Below are positions 14,201 to 26,293 of a stretch of DNA of 64,000 nt, one piece after another. Location of the stretch: contig NC_081333.1 of NCBI RefSeq assembly GCF_022539665.2, positions 10,290,971 to 10,354,970 on the forward strand. The letters are read 5' to 3'. The stretch comes from Daphnia carinata. Lineage: Eukaryota > Arthropoda > Branchiopoda > Diplostraca > Daphniidae. Positions within the stretch are counted from its first letter, which is position 1. Every line of letters begins with the position of its first letter. The translations under genes were made by a program, and so were the position numbers. Below the pieces are notes generated by a model. The model did not search any database and was not told the DNA's origin. It saw only the letters and a list, made by a program, of their open reading frames with translations.

Positions 14201-17200
14201 TCATAGAGATTTATTATTCTTCCCTTTTATAGGAGAATATACGTATATGTACTTCAGCCGCGGGTGTCCTGTGTCACAGCAAGTCTCAGACCAGTTCGCT
14301 TCATCTTTAACTGTCATCGCCAGGCTTTCGTTTCAAAGAACACTGACAAGATCTACGAGAGTTCCATAAGAGATTCAGAATTAAATCCGCTTACTCAAAC
14401 GTGGCAGGCCGGATACTTCGTCTACAGTTCTATTCGGCATGTCAGGTTCGAAAAAAAAATGGTTATATCAGTAGACCCTCCCTGACGAAAGGCACGCACT
14501 GGAATGTAAACTGATGGACGCCCAGGATCGTTTCTATATCAAATCCCTCAATTTAAGGAACAAGACGGGTAGCTCTATGACATTTTCTCGCCCTGTATGA
14601 AACACATTGTCAGGTTGTTGACATTGACCGACAATGTCGTTCCAAGTCCATGGAAATCTTAAAAGAACCTCAGCCACCGTGACTGCTGCTCAAAACGGCA
14701 AAGTTTTATCCTTGCACTATTCAAAAGTAGTACTATGGAGATCATTGTGTCCCACGAAATGCTTGTAACACTGGACTATTTGAAGCAAAATTCCTCAATA
14801 CAAACTACTTCAAACAACGAGTTTCGCCTTCGTAAGCAGCAGAACCGTCAAGATTAGTTAACTGACCATTCCTTCAGAACGGATGGGGCGTTTCCTGTGG
14901 AAAACGGCAGAAATAACCCAAAATGACATAAACATTGTCTTGGCAACCAAGCGTCAACCCTTTCTGTAATCCTATTTACTTATTCAAGCGCAACTCAACT
15001 GATTATTGCTACTGACTGATTCCGAAATGATGCGCTATGGGCCAAGCAATATCGAAAATAAAAGGTTTCTTTAAAAGATCCAGTCTGGCTTCATACTTCG
15101 TGAAAAAAAACTATGTCATTTTAACGTATAAAAAATGGCCCAATAATCGTTCCTCAACCAGAAACTGGCTGACATTACAACGAGGCGTAACAATGTCTTC
15201 TGGCGGAAGAAACGAAGCACAAGGTCTTTCTACGCCCTTCATTCACTGAATACAATGATCCGCATATTATGAACTATAAAAAAAGAATAAAAACTTAAAG
15301 CTATCATAGGGGAAAATTGACGATATCTTCTCGAAACTCGTTTGGTCGTCAACCGGTGGTTGTTTTATATTGCTACGCAACGGGGGGTTGTGAAAAATCA
15401 CGTCGTAATAACTATAAAAGAAGCGACTGACGTAAGCTATTTATACATGTACATGCCTTTAGCATGTTTACTTTCGACGAACGACCATCTCGTTATTGAA
15501 AATTATAGAAGACGGGAAGGAAGCATAGATTTTCTAAAATTGCTTAACGTATAATAAATCTAACTCTAGTATAACTAGCTTAGATGTAATGAACGAAAGG
15601 GAAAGATTTTTATTACCGGACATTTCAATAGCGGCTTCCGCCTGTCCATGGGGATTTTCGGCCCGGCAGGTGTAGATCCCCAAATCTGCGTCACGGACGC
15701 TCTTGAAGCGGAGCACGTGCTTCAGCCCGTTAGACATAACCAGTGTTCCAATTCGATTCGAAGGAAGGACTTCTAGATGCTTTCTTTCACCTTCACCGTT
15801 TCCGACACCTTCAACTGACCGGAACCACGTCACCTTTACATTTCGTGCAAAAAAAAGAAAAAACAATATAAAAAGGTAAACACACAAAAGAAAACTGACT
15901 GTGCTAAATTGCTATTCTGAGACTAAAGATATATGATTTCCGGTAGCTGCCAAGTGAAACCCCATCGCCATAAAAAAGAACGTCTAGGAAACCAATAGTT
16001 GTTGACTTGTTTGTGGTATATACGGATTTACTACGAAAATATCTAATATCTTGTTCTTGTAAAAGTATTGGGCACCCACGCGTCATAATATAGGTAAACT
16101 TTTGGGTACATTGACTTTATCCCCCCCCCTATGATTGTTAGGCTCTATGAAAAGTTAAGAAAGGGCTTTGGTTTATAGGGGCAGACCACCAGGAACCCTG
16201 CAAACTGCAAGGTAGGAAAACTAGTATTGACGGTGTGAACTTTTACGTAAAAAATACAGCCCGAAACCGTAGGCTGCTGAATCTAATGAAAAGGATATGC
16301 ACAACTACGGATTCTAAATGGCATTGTCTATTAGCCTATACGGTCATTGGAATATTTTGTCCTGGATTTTGTTGTACCCACCTTACGCCCTTCTATCCCA
16401 CTGCACATGAATCAAACAGAAAAAATATTATAAAAGTGATACAAATAGCGAGCTACTTGGAAAAGGTGTTCCTTCATGTATCATTTTGGTTGAGAATGGG
16501 GGGGTAAATTAAATCGACTATAATTGGATGAGCATGCTTTAAATTGTTACCTGAGCCGCTGGTTGAGCGTACACCGTGCACGCAAGCTCAGTCAGCGCTC
16601 CCAATCCTGTATGAACCCAAGTGTGTTCTACCGCAATCTCCGGAGCATCTTATTAACAATAATAAATATTCTTCGATTAATTACTAAATAGATCCAAAAA
16701 TTTTAATTCAAATGATCCCTACGAGCAATCTCGACATTGAATGTAGCAGTTGCTGGGAGATCAACGCCGTTATCCGCCTGACACAAATAAATAAAAAAGA
16801 AAGACAAGTAAATGAGGCCCTTTATCTTTACCAGCATGAACAATAACAATTACCTCGCAAATGTAAGAGCCGGCATCCAGTCTGCGGGCACCAACGATCC
16901 GATGAACGCTGGATACCTTCTGGTAAACATCAACGATTGACTCTTCGGCGCTAAGCACTTTTCCCTTTCAAGTAGAATGGCATCGATTTAAATCATTTGG
17001 TTATGGTTATTACGATACTAAATGCTGATGAAATGAAGAAGAAATGTTACTTGATATTTCCATGTGACTGTAGGCAGAGGCCGTCCGCTGGCCATGCAGG
17101 TAAGGTCTAAATCGCTACCTTCTTGTAGTTGGTAGTGGGGTGAGTTGCCACCGTGATGGAGTAGTTCCTCGATGGCAGCAGGAACTGCGGTCCGCCGAGC

Positions 17201-19972
17201 ACCCAATCATTGAACCACAACCACCCGATAACAAGAGAGAAACAAGTGTACAATCATTAGATCTATAATTATAATCCTATATAGATGAGCACAAATTTAA
17301 AGTGATATAAAGCAGCACGATAAGACGTTGAAATAAAATGCCAATCTGATCCTTTATAGAATTGAACCTATGCCATTATTCCTCTCGGTTCCCTTAACTG
17401 ATGTCATTACGTTGCTCGTGAATGTAATTGCTGTGCAGTTGTAAAACGGAATGAAGTACGTTTCTTGATCTACCGCAAAATTTCACGGTCCTTTACAATA
17501 AATAGCACAATAAAAAAAACGAGCCATCAATGATGTAATCGTGCTTTTCATGGATTCGCGTGAAAAAGTTCAAACAATGCCACTATAGCGTGGCAGGATT
17601 AAAGATAATCAGATAACAGATGCCGTCGCATGCCGGGGTAGTCTACCGTACATTCAGGAATAGCCTTCTGCGGTACAATTGATGGGAATTTGAGAAAGAA
17701 AAATATGTGGCCTATAGTAAACAGAAAAAGAGGTCATTCAGCTTTTAAAAAAATGGTAGACATGATGCCACTGAGCGTCATATCCGTTGGCATTAGCCAG
17801 ACAGGCGACACAAGCTCACGGACGCACGACCCCACCCTTCCTCTTTTCTTTTTCTGCTGATGCCGAAGCGCTCAGGGTCGGTGGAAATCACCAAATTGGA
17901 ATGAAAATAAAAATCTCAAGGCCCATCCTGCTCGCTGCGATTTCAATCATTCTAGTCAGCAATGTTCTTTTGTTAGCTACCTATTAGGCACATGTTTTTT
18001 TTTTGGTCCAGTAGAATATGTCACATATTTGCCAAATGCGGTACCACCTTCGCAAAGGGATCCGGCTATGTTTGCTAGTTATGTTGCCACACCAGTGTGA
18101 AATAATTGTAATATAATTATGTAGTTACATTATACGGACCTTCAACTTGGACGGAGTAGCTAGTTGTCCGTGGAGGGTGAGACTGGACGCTGCACGAGTA
18201 GTTTCCCTCGTCATCCTCGGCAACACGTTCAATGCTAAGAAGAGAAAGAACGTTACACGAGCATGACAGTGTGTACACAGGTTATTAAACGTAAATATGT
18301 TACTCGTGCAATACGGTCGAATGATATTTGCTTAGGTATAAAAAGGTATGCAAAATTACTCACAGGAGAGAGAAGTCACTCTGAATAATAAAACGAGATT
18401 GAAGGGCAGTCGAAGAACGGTCGGGCAGCAGAACGCCATTTTTACTCCAAGTGAAATACTCTAATATATCTGGTAAATGAAAGGGGGATTTAATAAAACG
18501 TACCAATTCAAAAGTATTTGTAAGTAACGAAGAGATCGAAAATCACCTTCGGCATCTGGTGGACTGCAAGGCAATTTCAAATTCGTTCCGACTAGAACTA
18601 CCCTTCTGTAGGTGTCGTCGACGTCATTCTCTGATGCTAGTATGGGCCCTGCATTTACTGTAAATAATAACGAAAAAGATATTAGTGCTTGAAAACTGTT
18701 GTATACATACAAGAGAGGGTTGATTATGTTTCATTCTACAAACAACAAAAGCAAAATGAAAAACTTTGACGATCATTCATGTGGATACAATTGCGTTTCA
18801 TGGCAGCATTTCCCCAAATGCCCGCAACAAACACAAACATGTGAGTACGGCATGCAGCAGCTTTTACAGCTGTGTCAATTCGAGTTCCCCCGAATGGGCG
18901 TTGTCATTTTTTTTATACAGTATGTACCAATAGTTCACTTTAGTTTTGGGATCAGAATATGTGTGTGCGGTATACACTCCATAGCTTGATTAGTAAATAC
19001 TTAACGAGGAAGATTCAGAAGATCTCGACTATGGTAATCGCCGAATGGCGCAGTAAGCGTATTACGTATGTGACTCATGCACGTACTGAACTTGCTGATT
19101 TCTAGCGTCACACTTGTTTAGATGTAACTTTTCGCCATTGTTCTTGTATCGTGGGAAATATTTTAAACTTATATCGGGTTTCTTGCTGACAATAATTTCA
19201 AAAGCTGCAGAATTATAAGGTTTTTGGTGTGGTTACGTAATGCTAAAAGTTGACATTGTTTTGGGGTTAACTCCCTGACAATTTCCACATAATGATACAT
19301 TTCGGGAACTGAGAACACCGTAAAGATTTAGAAACTGTTAAACAAAATACAGAAAAAAAAGAAAGAAAAAAAAGAAAAGAACAATATACTAGAGCCTTCG
19401 TATGGTGCTATACACTGTAAAGGGCTAGTTTCAAGAGCGGAAACGCGCCTCATCCTTGATTCATGAGTAGGGGCCCTTCTTTCTGCCGATGCACTTCTGT
19501 GGGCTTATTTCTTTGACTCAGTATTATTCTCTCTCTTTGTGACCAAGACCTGTCAATTGGTCGTGGTGGTATTCAACAGACGAGAAGTGAGACAAAGAGA
19601 GAACAAGATAAGAATGATCGGTTCGACGCCGCTAATGGTGACCCTTCTCCCTAGTTTCTCTCTATATAAATCTAATCCTCTTAATTGAAGGCGCCATGCT
19701 TGGCCTCTCTCTGATGTATCGTGCCCATAACATAATGTAATGTTGCCGAGCGGCGAGAATTAATGGAAGCCAATTCCAACTCTATCACAAAGTTCTCGAA
19801 CGGCCTTAAAGAAACCAGATTTCTTCAAGTGACGCAATCTTCAACCAAGACAACTTCAAATAGCATCTCATTTGGACTAGAACAATGAAAATTAATACAT
19901 CATACAAATGTGATACTTACCCAGTACTAGAAGCAGAACGCAGCTGAAGACGTAAGGATCAATGGAGAACAT
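11251..19972 (-). CDS. Wrapper/Klingon-like adhesion protein (3 Ig + FnIII + mucin-like tail)
   Basis: Ten - strand exons join in frame: 19972-19921, 18657-18547, 18469-18364, 18234-18140, 17184-17051, 16964-16854, 16777-16723, 16648-16551, 15833-15617 and 12158-11251, totalling 1887 nt (628 aa and stop). Exon 1 is a signal peptide (MFSIDPYVFSCVLLLVL). Ig1 runs from LKLPC to EDDEGNYSC, Ig2 from LDLTC to DAGSYIC, Ig3 from ELACTVYAQ to DADLGIYTC, each with the Cys pair, core Trp and D-x-G-x-Y-x-C motif. The phrase HTWVHTGLGALTELAC before Ig3 is typical of the Lachesin/Klingon/Wrapper group. The last exon holds an FnIII-like domain, then a Ser/Thr/Pro-rich tail of about 130 residues. Insect relatives are GPI-anchored glial or neuronal adhesion molecules. 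No hydrophobic C-terminal anchor is visible before the stop, so this form may be secreted or use another last exon. Confidence 0.85.
11580..11650 (-). repeat. Coding minisatellite in the mucin-like tail (15-nt unit)
   Basis: Inside the last exon of the Ig/FnIII gene, a unit of about 15 nt (on + like GGGCTAGCTGTCAAA) is repeated roughly four times with few changes. It encodes the residues SPLTA/SPSTA in tandem. A second simple pattern (SSPYPS/SSPYFI) follows at about 11525-11575. The unit length keeps the frame open, so copy number can vary without breaking the protein. Confidence 0.75.
12159..15616 (-). other. Large intron (about 3.5 kb) of the Ig/FnIII gene
   Basis: This intron separates the Ig3 exon from the FnIII/mucin exon and is much longer than the other introns of this gene, apart from the first one and the 1.07-kb and 0.95-kb ones after the Ig1 and Ig2 blocks. 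Sequence is A/T-rich; I see no exon, RNA gene or clear mobile element in it. Confidence 0.6.
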
Positions 19973-22675
19973 TGCGTAAAAACGAAGAGTTTTATCCAAA
20001 ACACTGAACGGTTTTCGATGCACTTATTCTTGATGATGGTTTTGCACTGTCGCACGTTGCACTCTCGTTGAACGGCCAAATGATGCCCCAAAAGAATGGC
20101 GTTCAATCTATGGACAGCATTGAAAGGAGGATGATTATGTATCACTACTTCCTCCGCCGTATGGACCAAATCCAAAAAAAAAAGGGGGAAAGAAAACACA
20201 CGAGTGCACGAAGTATGCAGAGCAAGTGTTCACTACTTGGTTAGAAGAGATAGAGTAATATGCTACCTCGCACGACAGTCGCCACTGTTGCAATGAATCA
20301 GTACTGGTGGCAGCAACCGGTCTTCTCCCTTTCCTGCTCACTCCCCATATACGAGTACGAGAGGTAGGTTTGAAAAGGGAAATGGGAGGAATTGAGAGAA
20401 GACGGGAATGACTCTATGGACAGAAAGTGATAGACCGGCTATCCCAATTATGATACGGCCGTCGCATCTACTCGTTTGCAACATCAGGCAGACGCCAATT
20501 TGCTGTTTTCGCCGTCTTTGATGAGTAACAACGGACCCTGAAATTGACAAAGTTTATGGTAAGCCGTTTGTTTTACGGGAGTATAGGTCCGGGTCAATAA
20601 ATCAACGTATGGCAATCGAAAAAAAACTTATCAATTTCCACGAAAATCAGATTCTGAAAAAAAAAATTGTTATTAGATTTACATAGTGTTTTTGTAAAAA
20701 TGTACAATTATTCGCTTTTTTCCCTGAAGGAAGAGAGAAATAGGCATTGGCAACCAACAATTGAATATAAAAATAAACAAAGTTAAGGCAAATTACCATT
20801 ATTGCTCCTTGAAATTTCGGTTGGGTTTTCATCACAGAAATTGTTTGCCAATGGCCCTCTAGCGGGAATTTTTCTATTGAAAAACCATGCTTCAAATTTT
20901 TCTTTCGTTCATCTCACTATACTATGGTCATCAAAACAGCTGGGATATTCTCGAATTTTAAGCCTTGCATTGACTCAGTAATAAATAATGCAATTGCAAT
21001 GTGCACAGTTTGGTAGCTCAGATCATTAGTTACCGAATTGTGTAAATCTTGGCCAACTTTGTACATGTTTTACCATAGAACAAATGTCTTTAAAACTGTT
21101 TCAATTTCTTCATTCTCCTCTACAATTCTTGAATTTGTCTTGTTTTGCAGCGCCATGGCGTTGACAACTATAGCCGAGCAAAATAGTAGAGACGTTAGTT
21201 TGGCCTCGTTGCGTTTAATTCGCACAAGTCTCAGATAAGACATGAAAAAAAAAAATCTTTTTCTGTCCTTCCTTGAAGAAATTTGCCCATGATGTGCAAT
21301 GCTCATACTGCCAATGTGCGATTTCCTTTCTACATATTGAAGAATCACAAGACGCCAGATCTGTGGCACAGCTCCAACTGAAAGTAATGGCGGTACTTAC
21401 CCGACGACCGGCTGAGTTGTCGTCCTGTCAATCATCAACTTCTTGTGATGCCAATCTAATGCATTTAAATGATACGTTCAAGGTTGTTGCAAATGTATGT
21501 GCGATAATTGCCTCTATTTTTCTGTTTAATGTGCATAAGGGTTTTAAAATTGTCTTTATTCTGATCTGAATTATCTGTAATGTATTTAAAAATACTGGGC
21601 AACATAGGATCGTATTGCCATCACTCTAATATTAGCATTATACATTATGTTAAATGAACCCTTTGGGAATGCGTGGTAAGGTTGCTTACACTTGTTTAGC
21701 TCTTTCAGTGAGTGATGGTGTTCAGTTCGTCGAAATAAATGTCTTTTAAAAGTAAACTATATGAACGAAACCATCGAAATTTACCTTCTAAAAGCTACTG
21801 GTGGAGAACTAGAGATACTGATCAATTAAAACATTGAAGAAAAGTCATGAAGTCCTGATAGAAAACTGATAAATTTCAAAATGGGCTTCAGCCAAAAAAG
21901 GACGTGTCGGACAGCCATTATTAATAAGTAAGAATTGACAACGTTGGCAACACCTGTAAGATACGGTTCAGTTTAATTAGGCTTCCCATTTGCAGAAGGC
22001 TATATATTTTAAACCGTGACAACAGAACCCTTGCAATCCGCGGTGGAAATTGGTAGGCTAAAGTATGAAACAAAAAAGCACTTACAGCTAAAGCCAAAGT
22101 ACGGCATGACACAGGTAACTTTCCTCAACGAATGATTTCCAGATATTATTAAATGAAATATTATCCAGAAACACCCTGTTTTGCTTTTAGCCGAAAAAAA
22201 TGTTAATAATGGTAACTGATTAATTCATCCTTATTCGTTTTGTGCGAAGTTAACTAACCTCAAAAGGTAAAATCATTTGCCACAATTAGGCTAATGATGG
22301 TTCACATTCCGCACGGAGTTACTAGTTTTAGTCGAAAAAGTTTTATTTTCGCGTTTTAGGCAACATTCCCTTCATTGGGTGCGTCAGCTTGACAATAGTA
22401 CGTTATTGTGATGAATTCACCTTATAATATTGAATTTTGGAATCTTCCATGGTTGTTGACGACATACGTAGTACGCACAATCACGATTTAAAAAATCGTA
22501 CAGCACCATCTTTGTTCCTTAGTCGATTGATGATTGGTCAGTGATAACAGGGAAATCGATGATAGCTGTGTGTATAGGTATATAAATTCTGTTGAGTTAT
22601 TGTTATCATACACTGAGTCGTGTAGTGAGTGCAATTACTATTAGGCTTGTGTCGGTTTTGATCGTAACGGGAAAA
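19973..22675. other. Intergenic region between divergent Ig gene (-) and AIFM3-like gene (+)
   Basis: About 2.7 kb between the start codons of two divergent genes. It must contain both promoters and 5' untranslated sequence. No conserved open frame is seen. Short open frames at 20.3-20.9 kb and 21.0-21.6 kb have no recognisable motif. The sequence just before the AIFM3-like ATG (22676) is a plausible leader. Confidence 0.5.
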
Positions 22676-25398
22676 ATGGGCATAAATTGTACGAAAAGCC
22701 CGAAAGTAAAACCTCAACATAAAAATCAACAGGTAGAAAGTGGGACACCAGCTGCTCAGTCTGGTTCACTTCCTAGAGAAGCTGATTCTGAAAGAAAACC
22801 AACAGGTAATCTCTATGCTTGGATCTATATATAACTTTTTCTTTATTCTCATAGATTGTGTGAAACAAATTTTCCAGTGAATGATTATGTGATTGTTGGA
22901 TTTTCAAAGATACAGGAAAAGATGCCAAAGAAAATTCTAAACCAACATTGGAGGGTGATGAGGATGAAGAAATTAAAGAATACATGCTATGCCAGTCTGA
23001 AGATTTACATGAAAATGAGTAAAAAAAAGAATATGTACAGTCAGTCCATAATTTTTTTCACTTTTGTTTCTTGGTTTCAGGATGAAAGTGTTTGAAGCTG
23101 GTGAAAAGCAAGTATTAGTTGTGAAGGAAAATGGGAAGGTTTATGCAATGGGGGCAAAATGCACCCATTTTGGTGCCCCATTGAATTCAGGTTGTGTGTT
23201 TACAAAGTAATTTGATCTGTAATGATGGCTTCTGACATACTACATTTTTAAAACAATAAATAGGCATATTTTGTAAAGGAAAAGTTTATTGCCCTTGGCA
23301 TGGGGCATGCTTTAACTCCAAAACAGGTATAGGCATATCATATTTTGTTTTGTTGTTTTGCCACATATTGAATTCAAAAATGCATTTTTCCTACCATTTT
23401 GATGGTTTGTTATGTGAATGGTGACAACATTAGGTGACATTGAAGAATTCCCAGCTTTGGATCCCATACCTGTGTATCCTGTTAATATTGATCCAACTAC
23501 CAATGAGGTTAAAGTCACTTTAAGAAACAATAGCCACCTTAACAGTCAGGGTGCAACAAAGACACTCTGTAAGGCTTCTGAAGACAACAATAAAATGGTT
23601 GTCATTATTGGATCAGGTAGAAGCTTGATCAATATATTTGCCTTCATATTAATTCTTTTTTACTGTTTCACCAAGCCAAGAGAAACTTATGAGGCATAAC
23701 AAAATAAAATATTTTTTAAAAAATAGGTGCGGCTGGTCATAGTTGTGCCGAAACCCTCAGACAAGAAGGATTCAGCGGAAGAGTTATTATCGTGACTAAG
23801 GATGAAGCTCTACCTTATGATCGTACCAAGCTGAGCAAAGCAATGAATTTGGAAGCAAATAAGCTTTCTTTGAGATCCCATGAATATTATTCGGTACTAA
23901 TATTATTACTTTTTTTTTTTTTTTTTTTACGTTTTACGCAAATTTTGAATTAGACACTGTTTTGATTAAAGAAAAATAATTTTACATTTCTAGAAAGGCG
24001 ATATCGAATTCGTCCTTAACGTCAGCGTTCAAGGCGTGGACGTGGAAGCTAAATCAGTACTTCTAAGCAATGGTGACATTTTAAAATATACTTATTTGGT
24101 TATTGCGACTGGAGGAAGGTAATTAGTTCAATCTGAAGTTTATTGTACTGTCTCAGGGTCTAAATCCAACAATCCTTAACAGACCAAGGCCTATACCCTG
24201 CCCAGGAACCCATCTAGGAAATATTTTTCTACTTAGGACACCTAACGATGCAAACCAAATCGACGCATTTGCAAACAATAAAGAAGTATTTAAAAAAATT
24301 GACGTAAGCTGTAACGTATTTTCCATATACCATTATTTTATTTACGACCAGGTTCATGTCGTGATTGTCGGAACGTCCTTTATCGGAATGGAGGTTGCTG
24401 CTTATCTAGTAGACAAAGCAGCGTCTGTCACGGTGGTGGGAAGGAGTTCCACTCCATTTATTCATGTTTTCGGTAATTAAATGATTAATGCCAGTACGGT
24501 TACGTAATTAAAATGTATAATGTTAAATTAAGTAATTTTCCGTTTTATCTCTCCAAAATATGTTAAAATTCAGGACCGTTGATTGGTAAGAGACTGCAAC
24601 AGTTCCATGAAGAGAAAGGTGTTAAGTTCATAATGGATGCTGAAGTGGGGGAACTGCTCGGAAATGAGGAAGGCAACTTAACGGAAGTGTGTCTGACATC
24701 CGGTCGCGTTTTAAAGGCTGATATACTTGTTGCTGGACTAGGAGTTTTACCCAGTACAGATTTCCTACGAGATTCTGAAATTATTCTCGATAGTAGAGGA
24801 TTCGTACCAGTTGACGAAGTATAGTTCCTTATTTGCTCGGTGCAATCTCTATCTAGATCTTGACGAGAAATTTTTCTTTTAGCGCTTGAGAACCAATTGT
24901 TCGGATGTTTATGCTGTCGGCGATATTGCGTCGTTTCCTTTGCGAGCAAAAGAAGAGTGTGACGCTAGAAAACTCGTAAATATTGGTCATTGGCAGATGG
25001 CGCTTCATCATGGCCGTACTGCAGGTAATGCGACATCCGATAACGACTGTTGAAATTTTTCTCATTTAATGTGTTTCACAGCGCTCACTATTTTGGGGCT
25101 ATCGCAACCCATAAACGAAACAACGGTCCCTTTTTTCTGGTCGTCTATGTTCGGAAAAAGCGTGCGCTATTGTGGCTACGCACCAGATTTTGATGATGTA
25201 ATAGTGCATGGTGACATAGATAACCTTAAATTTGCCGCTTTTCTTTGCGATAAGGAAACAGTACTAGCTGTTGTTACTATGAACTGTGATCCGTTGGCAA
25301 TCCAGTTTGCTGCTTTGTTAAGACAGCAGAAAAGTCTACTGAAGTCGGAAGTTATCAATGATCCACAAAGCTGGACAACCATGTTACAGGAACCATGA
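22676..25398 (+). CDS. AIFM3-like: AIFM3-like Rieske [2Fe-2S] / FAD-dependent oxidoreductase
   Basis: Twelve exons: 22676-22805, 22916-23018, 23081-23190, 23264-23326, 23434-23616, 23727-23893, 23994-24118, 24183-24303, 24352-24472, 24574-24818, 24883-25024 and 25082-25398, totalling 1827 nt (608 aa), close to human AIFM3 (about 600 aa). The start MGINCTKSPK resembles the MGGCFS-type N-terminus of AIFM3 and has Gly2, the position used for myristoylation. The Rieske domain has both ligand pairs: CTHFGAPL and CPWHGACF. The flavoprotein part has the FAD dinucleotide motif VVIIGSGAAG, LPYDRTKLSK, a second nucleotide-binding motif VVIVGTSFIGMEVAAY, and the late FAD motif VYAVGDIASFPL, followed by the FWSSMFGKSVRY region. 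The family is an NAD(P)H-type oxidoreductase linked to mitochondrial/ER membranes and apoptosis in mammals; the substrate is not established. The 3' end faces mL63, with only 82 nt between stop codons. Confidence 0.93.
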
Positions 25399-25480
25399 AT
25401 TAATTCAATTGAGAATTTTAAAATTATTTGAAAAAAATTTTATGTTTTATTCACTAAATACAAATGACATTGATGTTGAT
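25399..25480. terminator. Shared convergent 3' region of AIFM3-like and mL63
   Basis: Only 82 nt separate the two stop codons. On the - strand AATAAA lies at 25452-25447 (about 30 nt after the mL63 stop). On the + strand no perfect AATAAA is visible before mL63 coding sequence, so AIFM3-like transcripts probably end within, or antisense to, the mL63 gene. Confidence 0.6.
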
Positions 25481-25954
25481 TCAATCCCATTTATTTGTAA
25501 CAATTAGTGCACCTCCAAGGTGCTCCTCAAGAGTTACATGTGGTCGGTAAGGCCTTGCTTGCTTTTCTTTTACTTTTTCAGTTAGCCACTTCTCATGTTT
25601 TCCCAACTCCCTTGAAAATCCCTTTTCTTCTTCCTGGAAGTATAGTTGAAATTAATAAACATAATCTACGACTCTAAAATTAAAAATTGATAAATAAGCA
25701 TGGTTCCTACATGTGTTAAAAAGGAGTGTCTCAGATAAAACATGTTTTGCTCTTCAATGGCAAACCTTTTTCGTAATCTTTCCGCATTCTCTTCGTTATG
25801 CTTGTATACCATTCGATGTTTCCTACCAGAGTAAGACAAGTTATTGTAGTGCACATTTTTCTTCGCGAGGTAATCAAGGGTTCTATTACCCGGTCCAGAT
25901 GTTCCCAGGAGGTAATTTTTTTCTGAAGCCACACAGTATGCTTGATAATCGCAT
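25481..25954 (-). CDS. mRpL63: Mitochondrial ribosomal protein mL63 (MRP63/MRPL57)
   Basis: Three small - strand exons join in frame: 25954-25890, 25822-25711 and 25633-25481, totalling 330 nt (109 aa and stop); human MRP63 is about 100 aa. The start MRLSSILCGFRKKLPPGNIW reads straight through the first junction into TGKHR, matching the PG-x-x-W-x-GKHR signature of mL63. The middle exon contains NAERLRKRFAIEEQNMFYLR, then FLTHEEEKG after the second junction, parallel to the family's Y/W-L-x-x-P/S-x-x-T-x-E-x-E-x-G stretch. The conserved Arg-rich N-terminus fits a mitochondrial targeting sequence. mL63 is a small protein of the mitoribosomal large subunit. A polyadenylation signal AATAAA is at 25452-25447, inside the gap to the AIFM3-like gene, so the two 3' UTRs probably overlap. 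An ORF read through the first intron gives a misleading different N-terminus. Confidence 0.88.
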
Positions 25955-26293
25955 TTTACTATTGTACCAATATTCGTAAATTTATCAAGTAAAAAATTCG
26001 AATAATTTGAAAGTATTCTAATAACAATGATGTAATCGATCGACTATAAGCAAGTCTAAGGCACTATCCGTTCTTCTGCTAAGAGGAACGCAGTTGCCGA
26101 CACATAATCATATACCCACAAACTTAAAATGTTTTATTGTTCAGTGTTACATTTTGTAATAAATATTTTTTAAACAAAAATTAAGTTTTTCATAATCCTT
26201 TTGTCTTATCGAATTTTTTTTTTTCACAAAGCCTATTGCGCAACACTATAAGTTTCATAACAAGACGAATGACATGCATGTTAATGCAAGTTG
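25955..26293. promoter_or_regulatory. Bidirectional promoter region of mL63 (-) and NFS1 (+)
   Basis: The start codons of mL63 and NFS1 face away from each other across 339 nt with no room for another gene, so both promoters and leaders share this stretch. I see no convincing TATA box; the region is A/T-rich with a more mixed block near 26050-26110. Shared regulation of two mitochondrial genes is inference from the layout. Confidence 0.6.

Noticed and set aside
25666-25932. Single-frame open reading frame on - starting at a GTG (KNYLLGTSGPGNR...)
   Set aside because: Its N-terminal part is the first intron of mL63 read in frame. The true start is the ATG at 25954, spliced at 25890 to 25822, which restores the mL63 signature.
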